A stretch of DNA of 64,000 bases from Gordonia amarae NBRC 15530 (GTDB lineage: Bacteria > Actinomycetota > Actinomycetes > Mycobacteriales > Mycobacteriaceae). This document shows positions 42,569-50,336 of the stretch, piece by piece. The translations under genes were made by a program, and so were the position numbers. Every line of letters starts with the position of its first letter. Within the stretch, counting starts at the first letter, position 1. The stretch lies in contig NZ_BAED01000076.1 of NCBI RefSeq assembly GCF_000241345.1, forward strand, positions 26,259-90,258, written 5' to 3'. The notes beneath the pieces were generated by a model. The model did not search any database. It saw only the letters and a list, made by a program, of their open reading frames with translations, and was not told the origin of the DNA.

Positions 42569-44404
42569 TCAGAAGGCGGCTTCGTCGAGCTCCATGATGT
42601 CGTTATCCACGTTCTCGACGGTGACGCGCACGGAGGTGAGCAGCGGCAGCATGTTCTTGGCGAAGAACGATGCGACGGCCACCTTGCCCTCGTAGAACGA
42701 CTTGTCCTCGCCGGTGGCACCCTCGTCGAGCTTGGCGATGGCGATCTCGGCCTGGCGCAGCAGCAGCCAGCCGATGAGCATGTCGCCGACGGCCATCAGG
42801 TAGCGCACCGAACCCAGGCCCACCTTGTAGAGCTGCTTGGGGTCTTCCTGCGCCGACATGAGGGTCGCGGTGAGCGAGCCGGTCATGGCCTGCACGTCTT
42901 CGACGGCGGTCTTGAGCAGCGCGCGCTCGGCCTTGAGGCGGCCGTTGCCGGCCTCGGTGTCGAGGAACTGCTGGATCTGGCCGGCGACGTGGGCGAAGGC
43001 CTGGCCGCGGTCGCGGACGATCTTGCGGAAGAAGAAGTCCTGCGCCTGGATGGCGGTGGTGCCCTCGTACAGCGAGTCGATCTTGGCGTCGCGGATGTAC
43101 TGCTCGATCGGGTAGTCCTGCAGGAAGCCGGAGCCACCGAAGGTCTGCAGCGATTCGTGGCTCAGCGCGGCGTAGGCACGCTCGGAGCCGACACCCTTGA
43201 CGATCGGGAGCAGCAGGTCGTTGACGCGGTGTGCGAGGTCGGCGTCGGCGCCGGAGACGATCTTGGCGGCGGCGGCGTCCTGGTGCGAGGCGGTGTAGAG
43301 GTACACCGCGCGCAGGCCCTCGGCGTAGGCCTTCTGGGTCATCAGCGACCGGCGCACGTCGGGGTGGTGGGTGATGGTGACGCGCGGGGCGGCCTTGTCG
43401 GTCATCTGGGTCAGGTCGGCACCCTGGACGCGCTCCTTGGCGTAGTCGAGGGCGTTGAGGTAGCCGGTCGACAGGGTGGAGATGGCCTTGGTGCCCACCA
43501 TCATGCGGGCGTGCTCGATGACCTGGAACATCTGCGCGATGCCCTTGTGCACCTCGCCGACGAGCCAGCCCTTGGCGGGGATGCCGTGCTGGCCGAAGGT
43601 GACCTCGCAGGTGGCCGACGCCTTGATGCCCATCTTGTGTTCGACGTTGGTGACGAAGACACCGTTGCGCTCGCCGAGCTCACCGGTCTCGTGGTCGAAG
43701 TGGAACTTGGGGACGAAGAACAGCGACAGTCCCTTGGTGCCGGGGCCTGCACCCTCGGGGCGGGCGAGCACCAGGTGGAAGATGTTCTCGGTCATGTCCT
43801 GGTCGGCGGAGGTGATGAAGCGCTTCACGCCGTCGATGTGCCAGGTGCCGTCTTCCTGCTCGACGGCCTTGGTGCGGCCGGCACCGACGTCGGAACCGGC
43901 GTCGGGCTCGGTGAGCACCATGGTGGAGCCCCAGCCGCGCTCGGAACAGATAATGGCCCACTTCTTCTGCTCGTCGGTGGCCTGGTTGTAGAAGATGTCG
44001 GCGAAGCCGGAACCCGCGGAGTACATGAACAGCGGCGGGTTGGCGCCGAGAACCATTTCGGCCAGGGCCCAGTACAGGGAACGCGGGGCGGGCAGGCCGC
44101 CGAGCTCCTCGTGCAGACCGACCTTGTCCCAGCCGGCCTCGATGTAGGCGTTGTAGGACTTCTTGAAGCTCTCGGGGATGGTCACCGAGTGGGTTTCGGG
44201 GTCGAACACCGGCGGGTTGCGGTCGGCGTCGGCGAACGAGTCGGCGATGACGCCCTCGGACAGCGACTTGACCTCGCGCAGCATGTCGATGGCGGTCTCT
44301 TTGTCGAGGTCGCCGAAATCGCCGTCTTCGAGAACCTGCTCCAGGTTGAGGAGTTCGAAGAGGTTGAACTGCAGATCACGCAGGTTGCTCTTGTAGTGAC
44401 CCAT
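42569..44404 (-). CDS. fadE5: Acyl-CoA dehydrogenase FadE5-like
   Basis: This 611-aa FAD enzyme oxidises acyl-CoA to trans-2-enoyl-CoA. It is longer than classical ACADs because of an extra C-terminal helical domain, as in Rv0244c (same length as I recall). FAD/substrate segments CSERGWGSTMVLTEPDAGSDVG and WHIDGVKRFITSADQDM are present. The catalytic base is Glu447 in SLYEGTTAIQAQDF, and the terminal DIMELDEAAF is kept. FadE5 in mycobacteria has broad chain-length range. Its upstream region carries operator O3, tying it to the tetR/fabG4/fadA2 set. Confidence 0.94.
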   Translation of the reverse strand: MGHYKSNLRDLQFNLFELLNLEQVLEDGDFGDLDKETAIDMLREVKSLSEGVIADSFADADRNPPVFDPETHSVTIPESFKKSYNAYIEAGWDKVGLHEELGGLPAPRSLYWALAEMVLGANPPLFMYSAGSGFADIFYNQATDEQKKWAIICSERGWGSTMVLTEPDAGSDVGAGRTKAVEQEDGTWHIDGVKRFITSADQDMTENIFHLVLARPEGAGPGTKGLSLFFVPKFHFDHETGELGERNGVFVTNVEHKMGIKASATCEVTFGQHGIPAKGWLVGEVHKGIAQMFQVIEHARMMVGTKAISTLSTGYLNALDYAKERVQGADLTQMTDKAAPRVTITHHPDVRRSLMTQKAYAEGLRAVYLYTASHQDAAAAKIVSGADADLAHRVNDLLLPIVKGVGSERAYAALSHESLQTFGGSGFLQDYPIEQYIRDAKIDSLYEGTTAIQAQDFFFRKIVRDRGQAFAHVAGQIQQFLDTEAGNGRLKAERALLKTAVEDVQAMTGSLTATLMSAQEDPKQLYKVGLGSVRYLMAVGDMLIGWLLLRQAEIAIAKLDEGATGEDKSFYEGKVAVASFFAKNMLPLLTSVRVTVENVDNDIMELDEAAF

Positions 44405-44487
44405 GTCTGGTTCCTATCTGGGGTGTTACTGCATTTGTGGGCAGAAGCGAGGGATGGTTCTTCGCCCGGGTGTCTCGGGCACCGTAA

Positions 44488-44503
44488 GTTACTCGCCAGT
44501 AAC
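44488..44503 (-). promoter_or_regulatory. TetR-type operator O3 upstream of fadE5
   Basis: GTTACTCGCCAGTAAC is perfect 6-bp arms around four bases, 84-99 bp upstream of the fadE5 start. It shares the TTAC[T/C]-N4-[A/G]GTAA core with O1 and O2. Confidence 0.68.
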
Positions 44504-44554
44504 CTTAGTTTACCCCCGATCTACATATGCAACAACCGGTGCGCTTGTGATCGC

Positions 44555-44570
44555 GCTAACTTTTGTTAGC
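44555..44570. promoter_or_regulatory. Second palindrome upstream of fadE5
   Basis: GCTAACTTTTGTTAGC is perfect 6-bp arms around four T residues. The spacing is the same as O1-O3 but the core is different (TAAC-N4-GTTA). It is possibly a site for another regulator or a diverged auxiliary site. Confidence 0.4.
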
Positions 44571-44616
44571 GGTTACTTTGATCAACCGCATATCGGTCGT
44601 TCTGGGCAGCGCAAAG

Positions 44617-44672
44617 CCGCCCTCCACGGCGATGTCGCCGCACATATGCAGGGGCGGGCGTGTGGAGGGCGG
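44617..44672 (-). terminator. Hairpin after nfo
   Basis: Outer stem CCGCCCTCCAC / GTGGAGGGCGG, with an inner GGCGA/TCGCC stem-loop, 18 bp past the nfo stop on the minus strand. Confidence 0.55.
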
Positions 44673-44689
44673 TTTCTGTGCCGGGTGTG

Positions 44690-45460
44690 TCAGAGGTGAT
44701 CGCGCAGGTACGCGAGGTCGCCGGGGATCCCGTCGGCGGGGGTTTCCAGGATGATCGGCGCCCCGGCGGTGCGGGCCACCTCGGCGAGCACGGCCGCGTC
44801 GATGTGGCCGGATTCGAGGTTGGCGTGCCGGTCGCGGCCGGAGTCGAACTCGTCGCGGGAGTTGTTCAGGTGCACCAGGTCGATGCGGCCGGTGATCGCC
44901 TTGACCCGTTCGACGAGGCCGACGAGGTCCTCACCGCCGGCCCAGGCGTGACAGGTGTCGAGGCAGAACCCGGCCTGCTCGAAATCGCCCACCTCGCTCC
45001 ACAACCGGTCGATCGATTCGAGGGTGCGGGCCATCGCGTGATCGCCGCCGGCGGTGTTCTCGATGAGGATCGGCACGCCGAACCCGCCCTTGTCCACCTG
45101 ACGGTCGAAGAGTTTGCGCCAGTTGGCAAATCCCTCGGCCGACTCCTCGCCGTCGCGCAGGTGGCCACCGTGCACCACGAGTCCGAACGCGCCGAGTTCG
45201 GCGGCCGCCGTGGCCTGCTGCTCGACGGCCTTGCGCGAGGGCATCCGCAGCCGGTTGTTGAGGCTCGCGACGTTGATCGAGTAACTCGAATGCACCACGA
45301 CGTCGATCTCCGATTCGCGGAACTCGGTCGCCCGCGGATTGGGGAGGGGCTTCTTCCAGCTCTGCGGGTCGGTGACGAACATCTGGAAGACGTCGATCCC
45401 GAGTTCCGCCGCCGTGGCGAGCGGGTCGGTGTCTTCGCGAAGGTGGGCTCCGATGCGCAT
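44690..45460 (-). CDS. nfo: Deoxyribonuclease IV / AP endonuclease (endonuclease IV)
   Basis: This 256-aa TIM-barrel, three-zinc endonuclease cuts 5' of abasic sites in base-excision repair. Metal ligands are seen in VVVHSSYSINVA (His), LVVHGGH (His), ILIENTAGG (Glu), FCLDTCHAWAGG (Asp/His), LVHLNNSRDEFDSGRDRHANLESGHI (His, Asp, His) and the final Glu in PIILETP. The length is slightly below the 280-aa average, and the signature regions are complete. M. tuberculosis has a homologue called End. The gene is probably expressed with the 68-aa gene upstream (43-bp gap). Confidence 0.93.
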   Translation of the reverse strand: MRIGAHLREDTDPLATAAELGIDVFQMFVTDPQSWKKPLPNPRATEFRESEIDVVVHSSYSINVASLNNRLRMPSRKAVEQQATAAAELGAFGLVVHGGHLRDGEESAEGFANWRKLFDRQVDKGGFGVPILIENTAGGDHAMARTLESIDRLWSEVGDFEQAGFCLDTCHAWAGGEDLVGLVERVKAITGRIDLVHLNNSRDEFDSGRDRHANLESGHIDAAVLAEVARTAGAPIILETPADGIPGDLAYLRDHL

Positions 45461-45503
45461 GTGTCAACGATAGTTCGCCCGCACGGGCCACAGGGACGAG
45501 CCG

Positions 45504-45710
45504 TCAGTCGAGCAGTTCCTCGATGGTGATCGGCACGCCGGGGGCGATCAGGATGCGGCAGGGGGCCTCGGTACCGGGGTAGAGGTTGAACCATTCGTGG
45601 CTGCGGCCGGGACCGTCGTAGACGGCGGCGAGCGAGCGGTGCAGCCGGGCCTCTGCCTCTTTGCTGATGATGTAGCGCTGGTCGCCGTAGCGCAGATACC
45701 TGTTGGACAC
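45504..45710 (-). CDS. Conserved small protein, function unknown
   Basis: This 68-aa soluble protein reads MSNRYLRYGDQRYIISKEAEARLHRSLAAVYDG, then FNLYPGTEAPCRILIAPGVPITIEELLD. It has no membrane helix, no signal peptide and no Cys cluster. A hydrophobic C-terminal strand pair could mediate dimerisation. It lies directly upstream of nfo on the same strand, so co-expression with repair is possible. The 262-bp gap to the PAP2 gene has no other supported feature. Confidence 0.65.
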   Translation of the reverse strand: MSNRYLRYGDQRYIISKEAEARLHRSLAAVYDGPGRSHEWFNLYPGTEAPCRILIAPGVPITIEELLD

Positions 45711-45972
45711 GGGAGGCTCCGTTCTGACGAACCGGCTCGTCTTGCGAGCTGATCACCGGGGCTGCGAGAGGTGTGATCTAACGCACAATCGTACGTGTCG
45801 GCGGGGAAAAGTTCAGGTCCGGTCACGGGGAAGTGTTGCCGATCGTCGTCTTCGGGGGGTTTGCCGGTCATTCGACTACGGTCGGCCGCCGTATCGGCCG
45901 GTCATGAACGCGCGGGGCCAACTAGGGTGACGGGAACTGTCATGTCCGTGAAGAAACTGTGGAGCAGCCCCG

Positions 45973-47133
45973 GTGAGCATCTATGAGTCGGAAGCACCCG
46001 CACCACCCCAGGGTGTGGAACCGCTGCTGACCGATCTGGGCAAGGCGGCCGAGCTCGATCCCGACATGGCCACCCGGCGCGACCTGACGTGGGTGCGGCG
46101 CGCGGCGATCGCGCTGTGGGCACTCGGCATGTTCGCCGAGTTCTGGGTGCACGGCCTGGCCTTCGATCGCACCCGGCTCATCCTGCTGATGTGTTTCGGC
46201 ATGTTCGCCGCGTGCATCGGCAGGCGCCGGGCCATCACGGTCGTCATCGACTGGTTGCCGTTCGTGCTGATCCTGCTGTTCTACGACTGGACGCGCAATG
46301 TCGCCCAGCTCATCGACATGCCGACGCAGTGGCATCTCGCCCCCGACGTCGACAAATGGATGTTCGGGGTCAACCCGACGGTGTGGCTGCAGAGCCACCT
46401 CAAGTACGCCGAACCCACCTGGTGGGAGGTGGTCACCAGCGTCGTCTACATCTCCTACTTCATCGTCCCGTACGCGATGGCTGCCATCCTGTGGGTGCGC
46501 GACCGCACGGTGTGGCGACGGTACGCGGCGTGCTTCCTGGCGACGACGTTCATCGCGCTCGTGGGCTACACCCTGGTGCCTGCCGCTCCGCCGTGGGCGG
46601 CCGCCCAGTGTACCGCCGAGCAGGTCAAGGACCATCCGCGAGATCCCCCGTGCATGCATGCGGCGCAACCGGAGCCCGACGGCGGACTGCTCGGCCAGGT
46701 CGAGCCCCGTCACGACGGTGCCGCGCCCTATGTCGAACGGATCTCGTGGCGCGGCTGGAGTGTGCTGAAGATCCACAACGCCTCGCAGTTGTTCACGATG
46801 GCGCAGGGCAAGTCGAATCTGGTCGCGGCGATTCCGTCGCTGCACGCCGGACTGACGATGCTGCTCGCGTTGTTCATGTGGCCGCGGGTGAAGGCGCTGG
46901 GCAAGACGCTGTTCATGGCCTACCCCTTCGCGATGGCGTTCGCGCTGGTGTTCACCGCCGAGCACTACGTCATCGACATCCTGCTCGGCTGGGCGCTGGC
47001 GGCGAGCGTGATCGCGGTGTGCCGCTGGGTGGACCGGCGCTGGCTGATTCCGAGGCAGCAGCGATTGCACGCTGAGCAGGACGACGCCGCGGCTATCGAG
47101 GTCACGAATCAGAAACAAGAGTTGAATATCTGA
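45973..47133 (+). CDS. PAP2-superfamily membrane phosphatase/transferase
   Basis: This 386-aa protein has about six helices and the PAP2/inositolphosphotransferase pattern. The cytoplasmic N-terminus runs to about residue 35. IPSLHAGLTMLL supplies the conserved Ser-His, and AEHYVIDILLGW supplies the second His with its Asp partner. The VGYTLVPAAPPW segment is shared with fungal and actinobacterial inositol-phosphoceramide-synthase-like enzymes. It could dephosphorylate a polyprenyl or lipid phosphate, or transfer phosphoinositol. GGAG at 45961 supports the GTG start. It is followed by an unrelated membrane gene. Confidence 0.82.
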   Translation: MSIYESEAPAPPQGVEPLLTDLGKAAELDPDMATRRDLTWVRRAAIALWALGMFAEFWVHGLAFDRTRLILLMCFGMFAACIGRRRAITVVIDWLPFVLILLFYDWTRNVAQLIDMPTQWHLAPDVDKWMFGVNPTVWLQSHLKYAEPTWWEVVTSVVYISYFIVPYAMAAILWVRDRTVWRRYAACFLATTFIALVGYTLVPAAPPWAAAQCTAEQVKDHPRDPPCMHAAQPEPDGGLLGQVEPRHDGAAPYVERISWRGWSVLKIHNASQLFTMAQGKSNLVAAIPSLHAGLTMLLALFMWPRVKALGKTLFMAYPFAMAFALVFTAEHYVIDILLGWALAASVIAVCRWVDRRWLIPRQQRLHAEQDDAAAIEVTNQKQELNI

Positions 47134-47226
47134 AAAGGTGGTCATTGCGGGCCGCCGGGCACGCGATAGCGTGAGGCGTCACGGCACACCTGTGTCCCTG
47201 CCGAGATCTCTACCGAGAGGCGAGTG

Positions 47227-48234
47227 ATGACCAGCGAGACCACAGAGCCGGAAAAGCCCGCACCGCTGGCGGGCAAGAGCCCCTGGCTCAAGATCGGCAT
47301 CGTGGTCGGCGGACTCGCCGTCGCCGTCTCACTGATGGTGCTGGTGTTCCTGGCACCGTCGATCAACTCGGGCGCCGACGATCTGCCCGTCGGCATCAGT
47401 GGCCCCGCACAGGCGACGGCGCAACTGCAGCAGAAGCTCGAAGCCGCCCAGCCCGGTGCCTTCGACTTCAAGTCCTACGACGACGCGGCCGCGGTCGTCG
47501 ACGCCACCCACGACCGTGACGTGGTGGGCGGCATCAGCATCGAGACCGACGGCAGTGTGAAGGTCACCGTCGCCGGCGGCGCCGGCACCCCGTACGCCCA
47601 GCTGCTCAAGACCCTCGGCGCGAGCCTGGCCTCGGCCGGCCAGAAGGTCAGCTACACCGACGTCGCGCCGCTGACCGCCGACGACCCGAACGGTTCGGGT
47701 CTCAGCGCACTCGGTCTGCCGCTGGCGTTCGGCGGCATGATCTCGGCGGTGCTGCTGTCGACGCTGCTCAAGAATCAGCCCCTCTACAAGATCGCCGGTT
47801 CGCTCGCCGGATCGACGGTCGTCGGTTTCGTGGTCGTCGCGATCCTGCAGTTCGGTTTCGGATCCGTCGACGGCAACTACTTCCTCACCGCGCTGTCGCT
47901 GTCGCTCGGCGTGGCCGCGATCTCGTTGTTCGTCCTCGGGATGGAATCACTGCTCGGCTACGCCGGCTTCGGTGTCGGTGGTCTGGTGATGATGTTCATC
48001 GCGAACCCGTTGTCGGGCATGGCAACCGGCTGGCAGTGGCTGCCGTCGCCGTGGGGCTTCATCGGTCAGCTCCTGCCGATCGGCTCGTCCGGCACGCTCA
48101 TCCGGTCGGTGGCCTTCTTCGATGGCGAGGGCATCGGGATGCCGCTCTCGGTCCTGTTCAACTGGGTGATCGTCGGCGTGGCACTGACCATCGGCGGCGG
48201 AGTCAAGAAGCAACAAGCCGCGGTCGCGGCCTGA
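47227..48234 (+). CDS. Polytopic membrane protein of unknown function (YhgE/ABC-2-like topology)
   Basis: This 335-aa protein has one N-terminal helix (IGIVVGGLAVAVSLMVLVFLAP), an extracytoplasmic domain of about 120 aa with LPVGISGPAQATAQLQQKLEAA, and then five or six helices. The layout, with an exposed domain between helix 1 and a C-terminal helix bundle, resembles YhgE/Pip or ABC-2 permease-type exporters. No ATPase is adjacent. ATG 47227 was chosen next to a GTG one codon upstream. It is followed after 14 bp by the HdeD-like gene, so the two are probably an operon. Confidence 0.72.
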   Translation: MTSETTEPEKPAPLAGKSPWLKIGIVVGGLAVAVSLMVLVFLAPSINSGADDLPVGISGPAQATAQLQQKLEAAQPGAFDFKSYDDAAAVVDATHDRDVVGGISIETDGSVKVTVAGGAGTPYAQLLKTLGASLASAGQKVSYTDVAPLTADDPNGSGLSALGLPLAFGGMISAVLLSTLLKNQPLYKIAGSLAGSTVVGFVVVAILQFGFGSVDGNYFLTALSLSLGVAAISLFVLGMESLLGYAGFGVGGLVMMFIANPLSGMATGWQWLPSPWGFIGQLLPIGSSGTLIRSVAFFDGEGIGMPLSVLFNWVIVGVALTIGGGVKKQQAAVAA

Positions 48235-48248
48235 TAAGGGGGTACCGA

Positions 48249-48815
48249 ATGGCATTCGGAGATATCTCGCGGGCGTTGCCCGAGAACGCGCTGATCGCGG
48301 TGCGCAACACCATCATCGGCATGTCGATCGTCGGGATCCTGGTCGGCCTGATCGCGCTGATCTGGCCGGGCATCACGCTGCTGGTGATCGCGGTGCTGTT
48401 CGCGATCTCGCTGTTCGTCATCGGCGCGTTCCGGCTCTACCTCGCCCTCGCGGGCAAGAACCTGCCGGGCGCGTGGCGCGTGGTGCACGGTGTGCTCGGC
48501 GTGATCGTGCTGATCGCCGGCATCATCGCGCTCATCCGCCCCGGCGAATCGCTGAACATGCTCGCGATCTTCATCGGCGTCGGCTGGATCTTCTCCGGCT
48601 TCGGTGACATCTTCGCGGCCACCGACACGCCCTACGCCCCCAAGTGGCTGATGATCGTCTCGGGCATCGTGTCCGTGATCGCGGGCATCGTGATGATCGC
48701 CTTCTCCTGGGTCGCGCTGAGCACGCTGGTGTGGATCTCGGCGATCATGCTCATCGCCCTGAGCATCGCCAACCTCTTCACCCTCCCGAAACTGCCCGCG
48801 GCACCTACGGTCTGA
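48249..48815 (+). CDS. HdeD-like DUF308 membrane protein
   Basis: This 188-aa protein has six hydrophobic helices in three pairs, with the internal repeat typical of DUF308/HdeD proteins (for example GILVGLIALIWPGITLLVIAVLFAISLFVIGAF, then GVLGVIVLIAGIIALIRPGESL). In E. coli HdeD is linked to acid resistance. In actinobacteria the role is unknown. Its last 11 bases overlap the 3' end of the convergent SnoaL-like gene. Confidence 0.82.
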   Translation: MAFGDISRALPENALIAVRNTIIGMSIVGILVGLIALIWPGITLLVIAVLFAISLFVIGAFRLYLALAGKNLPGAWRVVHGVLGVIVLIAGIIALIRPGESLNMLAIFIGVGWIFSGFGDIFAATDTPYAPKWLMIVSGIVSVIAGIVMIAFSWVALSTLVWISAIMLIALSIANLFTLPKLPAAPTV

Positions 48816-49269
48816 CCGCTGCCTTCTTCGCGAGCCGTTTCTGTTCGCGCGAGTTGATCGCGTTGAGCAGCCGGTTGCGCCGGGTGTTCTGGAACGCCGC
48901 GCACACCCACCGATCAGGTTGGCGCACAAAGACATAGGTCTGCATCTTGTTGTGCCTGACGGTCTTGCCCTTGCCGATGCCGCCCTCGGTCACCACGACG
49001 ACGGCGTCGTCGCGGAGTCGGTTGACGTCGAGGACACGTATCGACAGGCGGCTGCCCTTCTGCCACGTGGTGAACAGTGGTACGTGGTCATCGCGGATCG
49101 ACGCGCTCCCGACGGTCAGGGCGCCGGTGAAGATCACATAGGTCGCATGTTCGGTGAACTCCGCCGCGTAGGCGTCGGCGTCTCCCGCATCCCAGGCCTG
49201 GCGCATGCGTTCCAGTGATTCGGTGACCCCGGCCGGCAGGTCGCTGTTCTTCAGATCGTCCTCGGTCAT
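48805..49269 (-). CDS. SnoaL/SgcJ-like NTF2-fold protein, PadR-linked
   Basis: This 154-aa NTF2-like protein (DUF4440/SgcJ-EcaC type) has LERMRQAWDAGDADAYAAEFTEHATYVIFTG, then strands ending in FVRQPDRWVCAAFQNTRRN. Relatives act as small-molecule isomerases or hydrolases or have no enzyme activity. ATG 49269 was chosen. It is divergent from the padR gene, and both palindromes lie between them, so it is likely to be the target of PadR. A phenolic-like or other small ligand is possible, but this is inference only. Confidence 0.8.
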   Translation of the reverse strand: MTEDDLKNSDLPAGVTESLERMRQAWDAGDADAYAAEFTEHATYVIFTGALTVGSASIRDDHVPLFTTWQKGSRLSIRVLDVNRLRDDAVVVVTEGGIGKGKTVRHNKMQTYVFVRQPDRWVCAAFQNTRRNRLLNAINSREQKRLAKKAAVRP

Positions 49270-49287
49270 GCTTGCACCTCTCTGCAT

Positions 49288-49304
49288 TAGTGCAACTTGC
49301 ACTA
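49288..49304. promoter_or_regulatory. PadR operator 1
   Basis: TAGTGCAACTTGCACTA is a perfect palindrome, extended by AT on the flanks to 21 bp (49286-49306). The ATGCA/TGCAT-rich half-site type is typical of PadR proteins. Confidence 0.78.
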
Positions 49305-49313
49305 ATCAAACGA

Positions 49314-49330
49314 TAGTGCAAGTTGCACTA
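49314..49330. promoter_or_regulatory. PadR operator 2
   Basis: TAGTGCAAGTTGCACTA is identical to operator 1 except for the central base. The centre-to-centre distance is 26 bp. It overlaps a TTGCAC -35-like element of padR. Confidence 0.78.
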
Positions 49331-49347
49331 ATAGGGAAAGGGTTTCG

Positions 49348-49353
49348 TAGACT
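49348..49353 (+). promoter_or_regulatory. -10 element for leaderless padR
   Basis: TAGACT is followed by seven bases and the padR GTG at 49361. Operator 2 covers its -35 region, so PadR should repress itself. Confidence 0.45.
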
Positions 49354-49360
49354 GTCAGCC

Positions 49361-49957
49361 GTGACCGACGGCAGAGCTCTGACCCGTGACGAACGTGACC
49401 TCGCCGCTCTGACCGTCTTGGCGTTGCTCACGATCGGCCCGCGCCATCCGTACGACATCCATCGGCTCTGCGTGCAGACGCGCAAGGATTTCGTCACCGG
49501 AACTCCGCGCAGCATCTACCATGCGGTCACCAAGCTGCATAAGGCGTATCTCATCGAGCCGGTGGGTTCGGAGCAGGACGGTGGCCGTCCCGAACGTACG
49601 GTATTCGCGCTGACCGACGCGGGCCGCGCCGAAGGCCGGCGCCGGGTCGCGAAGCTGCTGGCCACACCCCAGGACGATCGAACCCTGACGACGGCGGCGC
49701 TGTCCTTCCTCGGGATCCTCTCCCAGGGCGACGCGATCGCGGCGATGCGCGCCCGTGTCGCCGCCCTCGCCTCGGCGTTGTCGATCAAGGACTCCGACCT
49801 CGCCGAAGCCGGCCACCTGCCGCCGATCCTTCTCGTCGAGACCGAGTACGAGCGCGATCAGCTACGCGCCGAACATGATTGGTTCGACACTCTCGCCGGG
49901 CGTCTGGAATCAGGGGAGATTCCCTGGGGCCTGCCTCCGGCTACTGCGGAGCTGTGA
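49361..49957 (+). CDS. PadR-family transcriptional regulator
   Basis: This 198-aa winged-helix regulator has the PadR HTH LAALTVLALLTIGPRHPYDIHRLCVQTRKDFVTGTPRSIYHAVTKLHKAYLIEPVGSEQDGGRPERTVFALTDAGR (about residues 14-88) and a C-terminal helical dimerisation domain (Vir_act-alpha-like). GTG 49361 is chosen by the leaderless -10 and by the family start; upstream codons in frame lie inside the operators. Its 3' end overlaps the vapC gene of module C (convergent, 17 bp). Confidence 0.88.
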   Translation: MTDGRALTRDERDLAALTVLALLTIGPRHPYDIHRLCVQTRKDFVTGTPRSIYHAVTKLHKAYLIEPVGSEQDGGRPERTVFALTDAGRAEGRRRVAKLLATPQDDRTLTTAALSFLGILSQGDAIAAMRARVAALASALSIKDSDLAEAGHLPPILLVETEYERDQLRAEHDWFDTLAGRLESGEIPWGLPPATAEL

Positions 49958-50336
49958 TCAGTACGACATCGCATGGAGGCTCGGCACGTGCGAGGCGCGC
50001 ATCGGTTGTCACCAGCGGGCAGGACAGCCGTTCGGCCAGAGCCACGTAGAGAGCGTCCAGAACGCGTAGCCGCCCGTCCAGCGTCAACGCGCGTTGCAGG
50101 AGATCTTCGTCCAAAGGCACGTGGTGCTGGGTGAGCGTGGCCGCGTCGCCGATGGCGGCCCGCGCGTTCTCCGCATCGATGAGTCCAGCCCGCCTCATCC
50201 GTGCCACCGCCGAGACAACCTCCGCGAGTTGATGAGCGGGCGCCGAAATAGGTCCGGCAAGGCGGTCGAGGACACCTGGTTTCGCCGGCTGGTCCGTGAT
50301 GACGTCCACGAGAGCCGACGCATCGAGAACGATCAC
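49941..50336 (-). CDS. PIN-domain toxin (VapC family), module C
   Basis: This 131-aa PIN ribonuclease begins MIVLDASALVDVITDQP (Asp), with LAEVVSAVARM (Glu) and LRVLDALYVALAERLSCPLVTTDARLARA (acidic pair). The start overlaps the antitoxin stop by 4 bp. It is a third, sequence-distinct VapC in the window. Confidence 0.88.
   Translation of the reverse strand: MIVLDASALVDVITDQPAKPGVLDRLAGPISAPAHQLAEVVSAVARMRRAGLIDAENARAAIGDAATLTQHHVPLDEDLLQRALTLDGRLRVLDALYVALAERLSCPLVTTDARLARAEPPCDVVLITAPQ

Noticed and set aside
42518..44569. 683-codon open frame antisense to fadE5
   Set aside because: Its composition (Val/Gly/Asp/His-rich) is that of a mirror frame of a GC-rich gene. No family motif is present, while fadE5 on the other strand is complete.
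44405..44689. Riboswitch or small RNA in the fadE5-nfo gap
   Set aside because: Only palindromic operators and a hairpin terminator were found. No conserved riboswitch core was recognisable.
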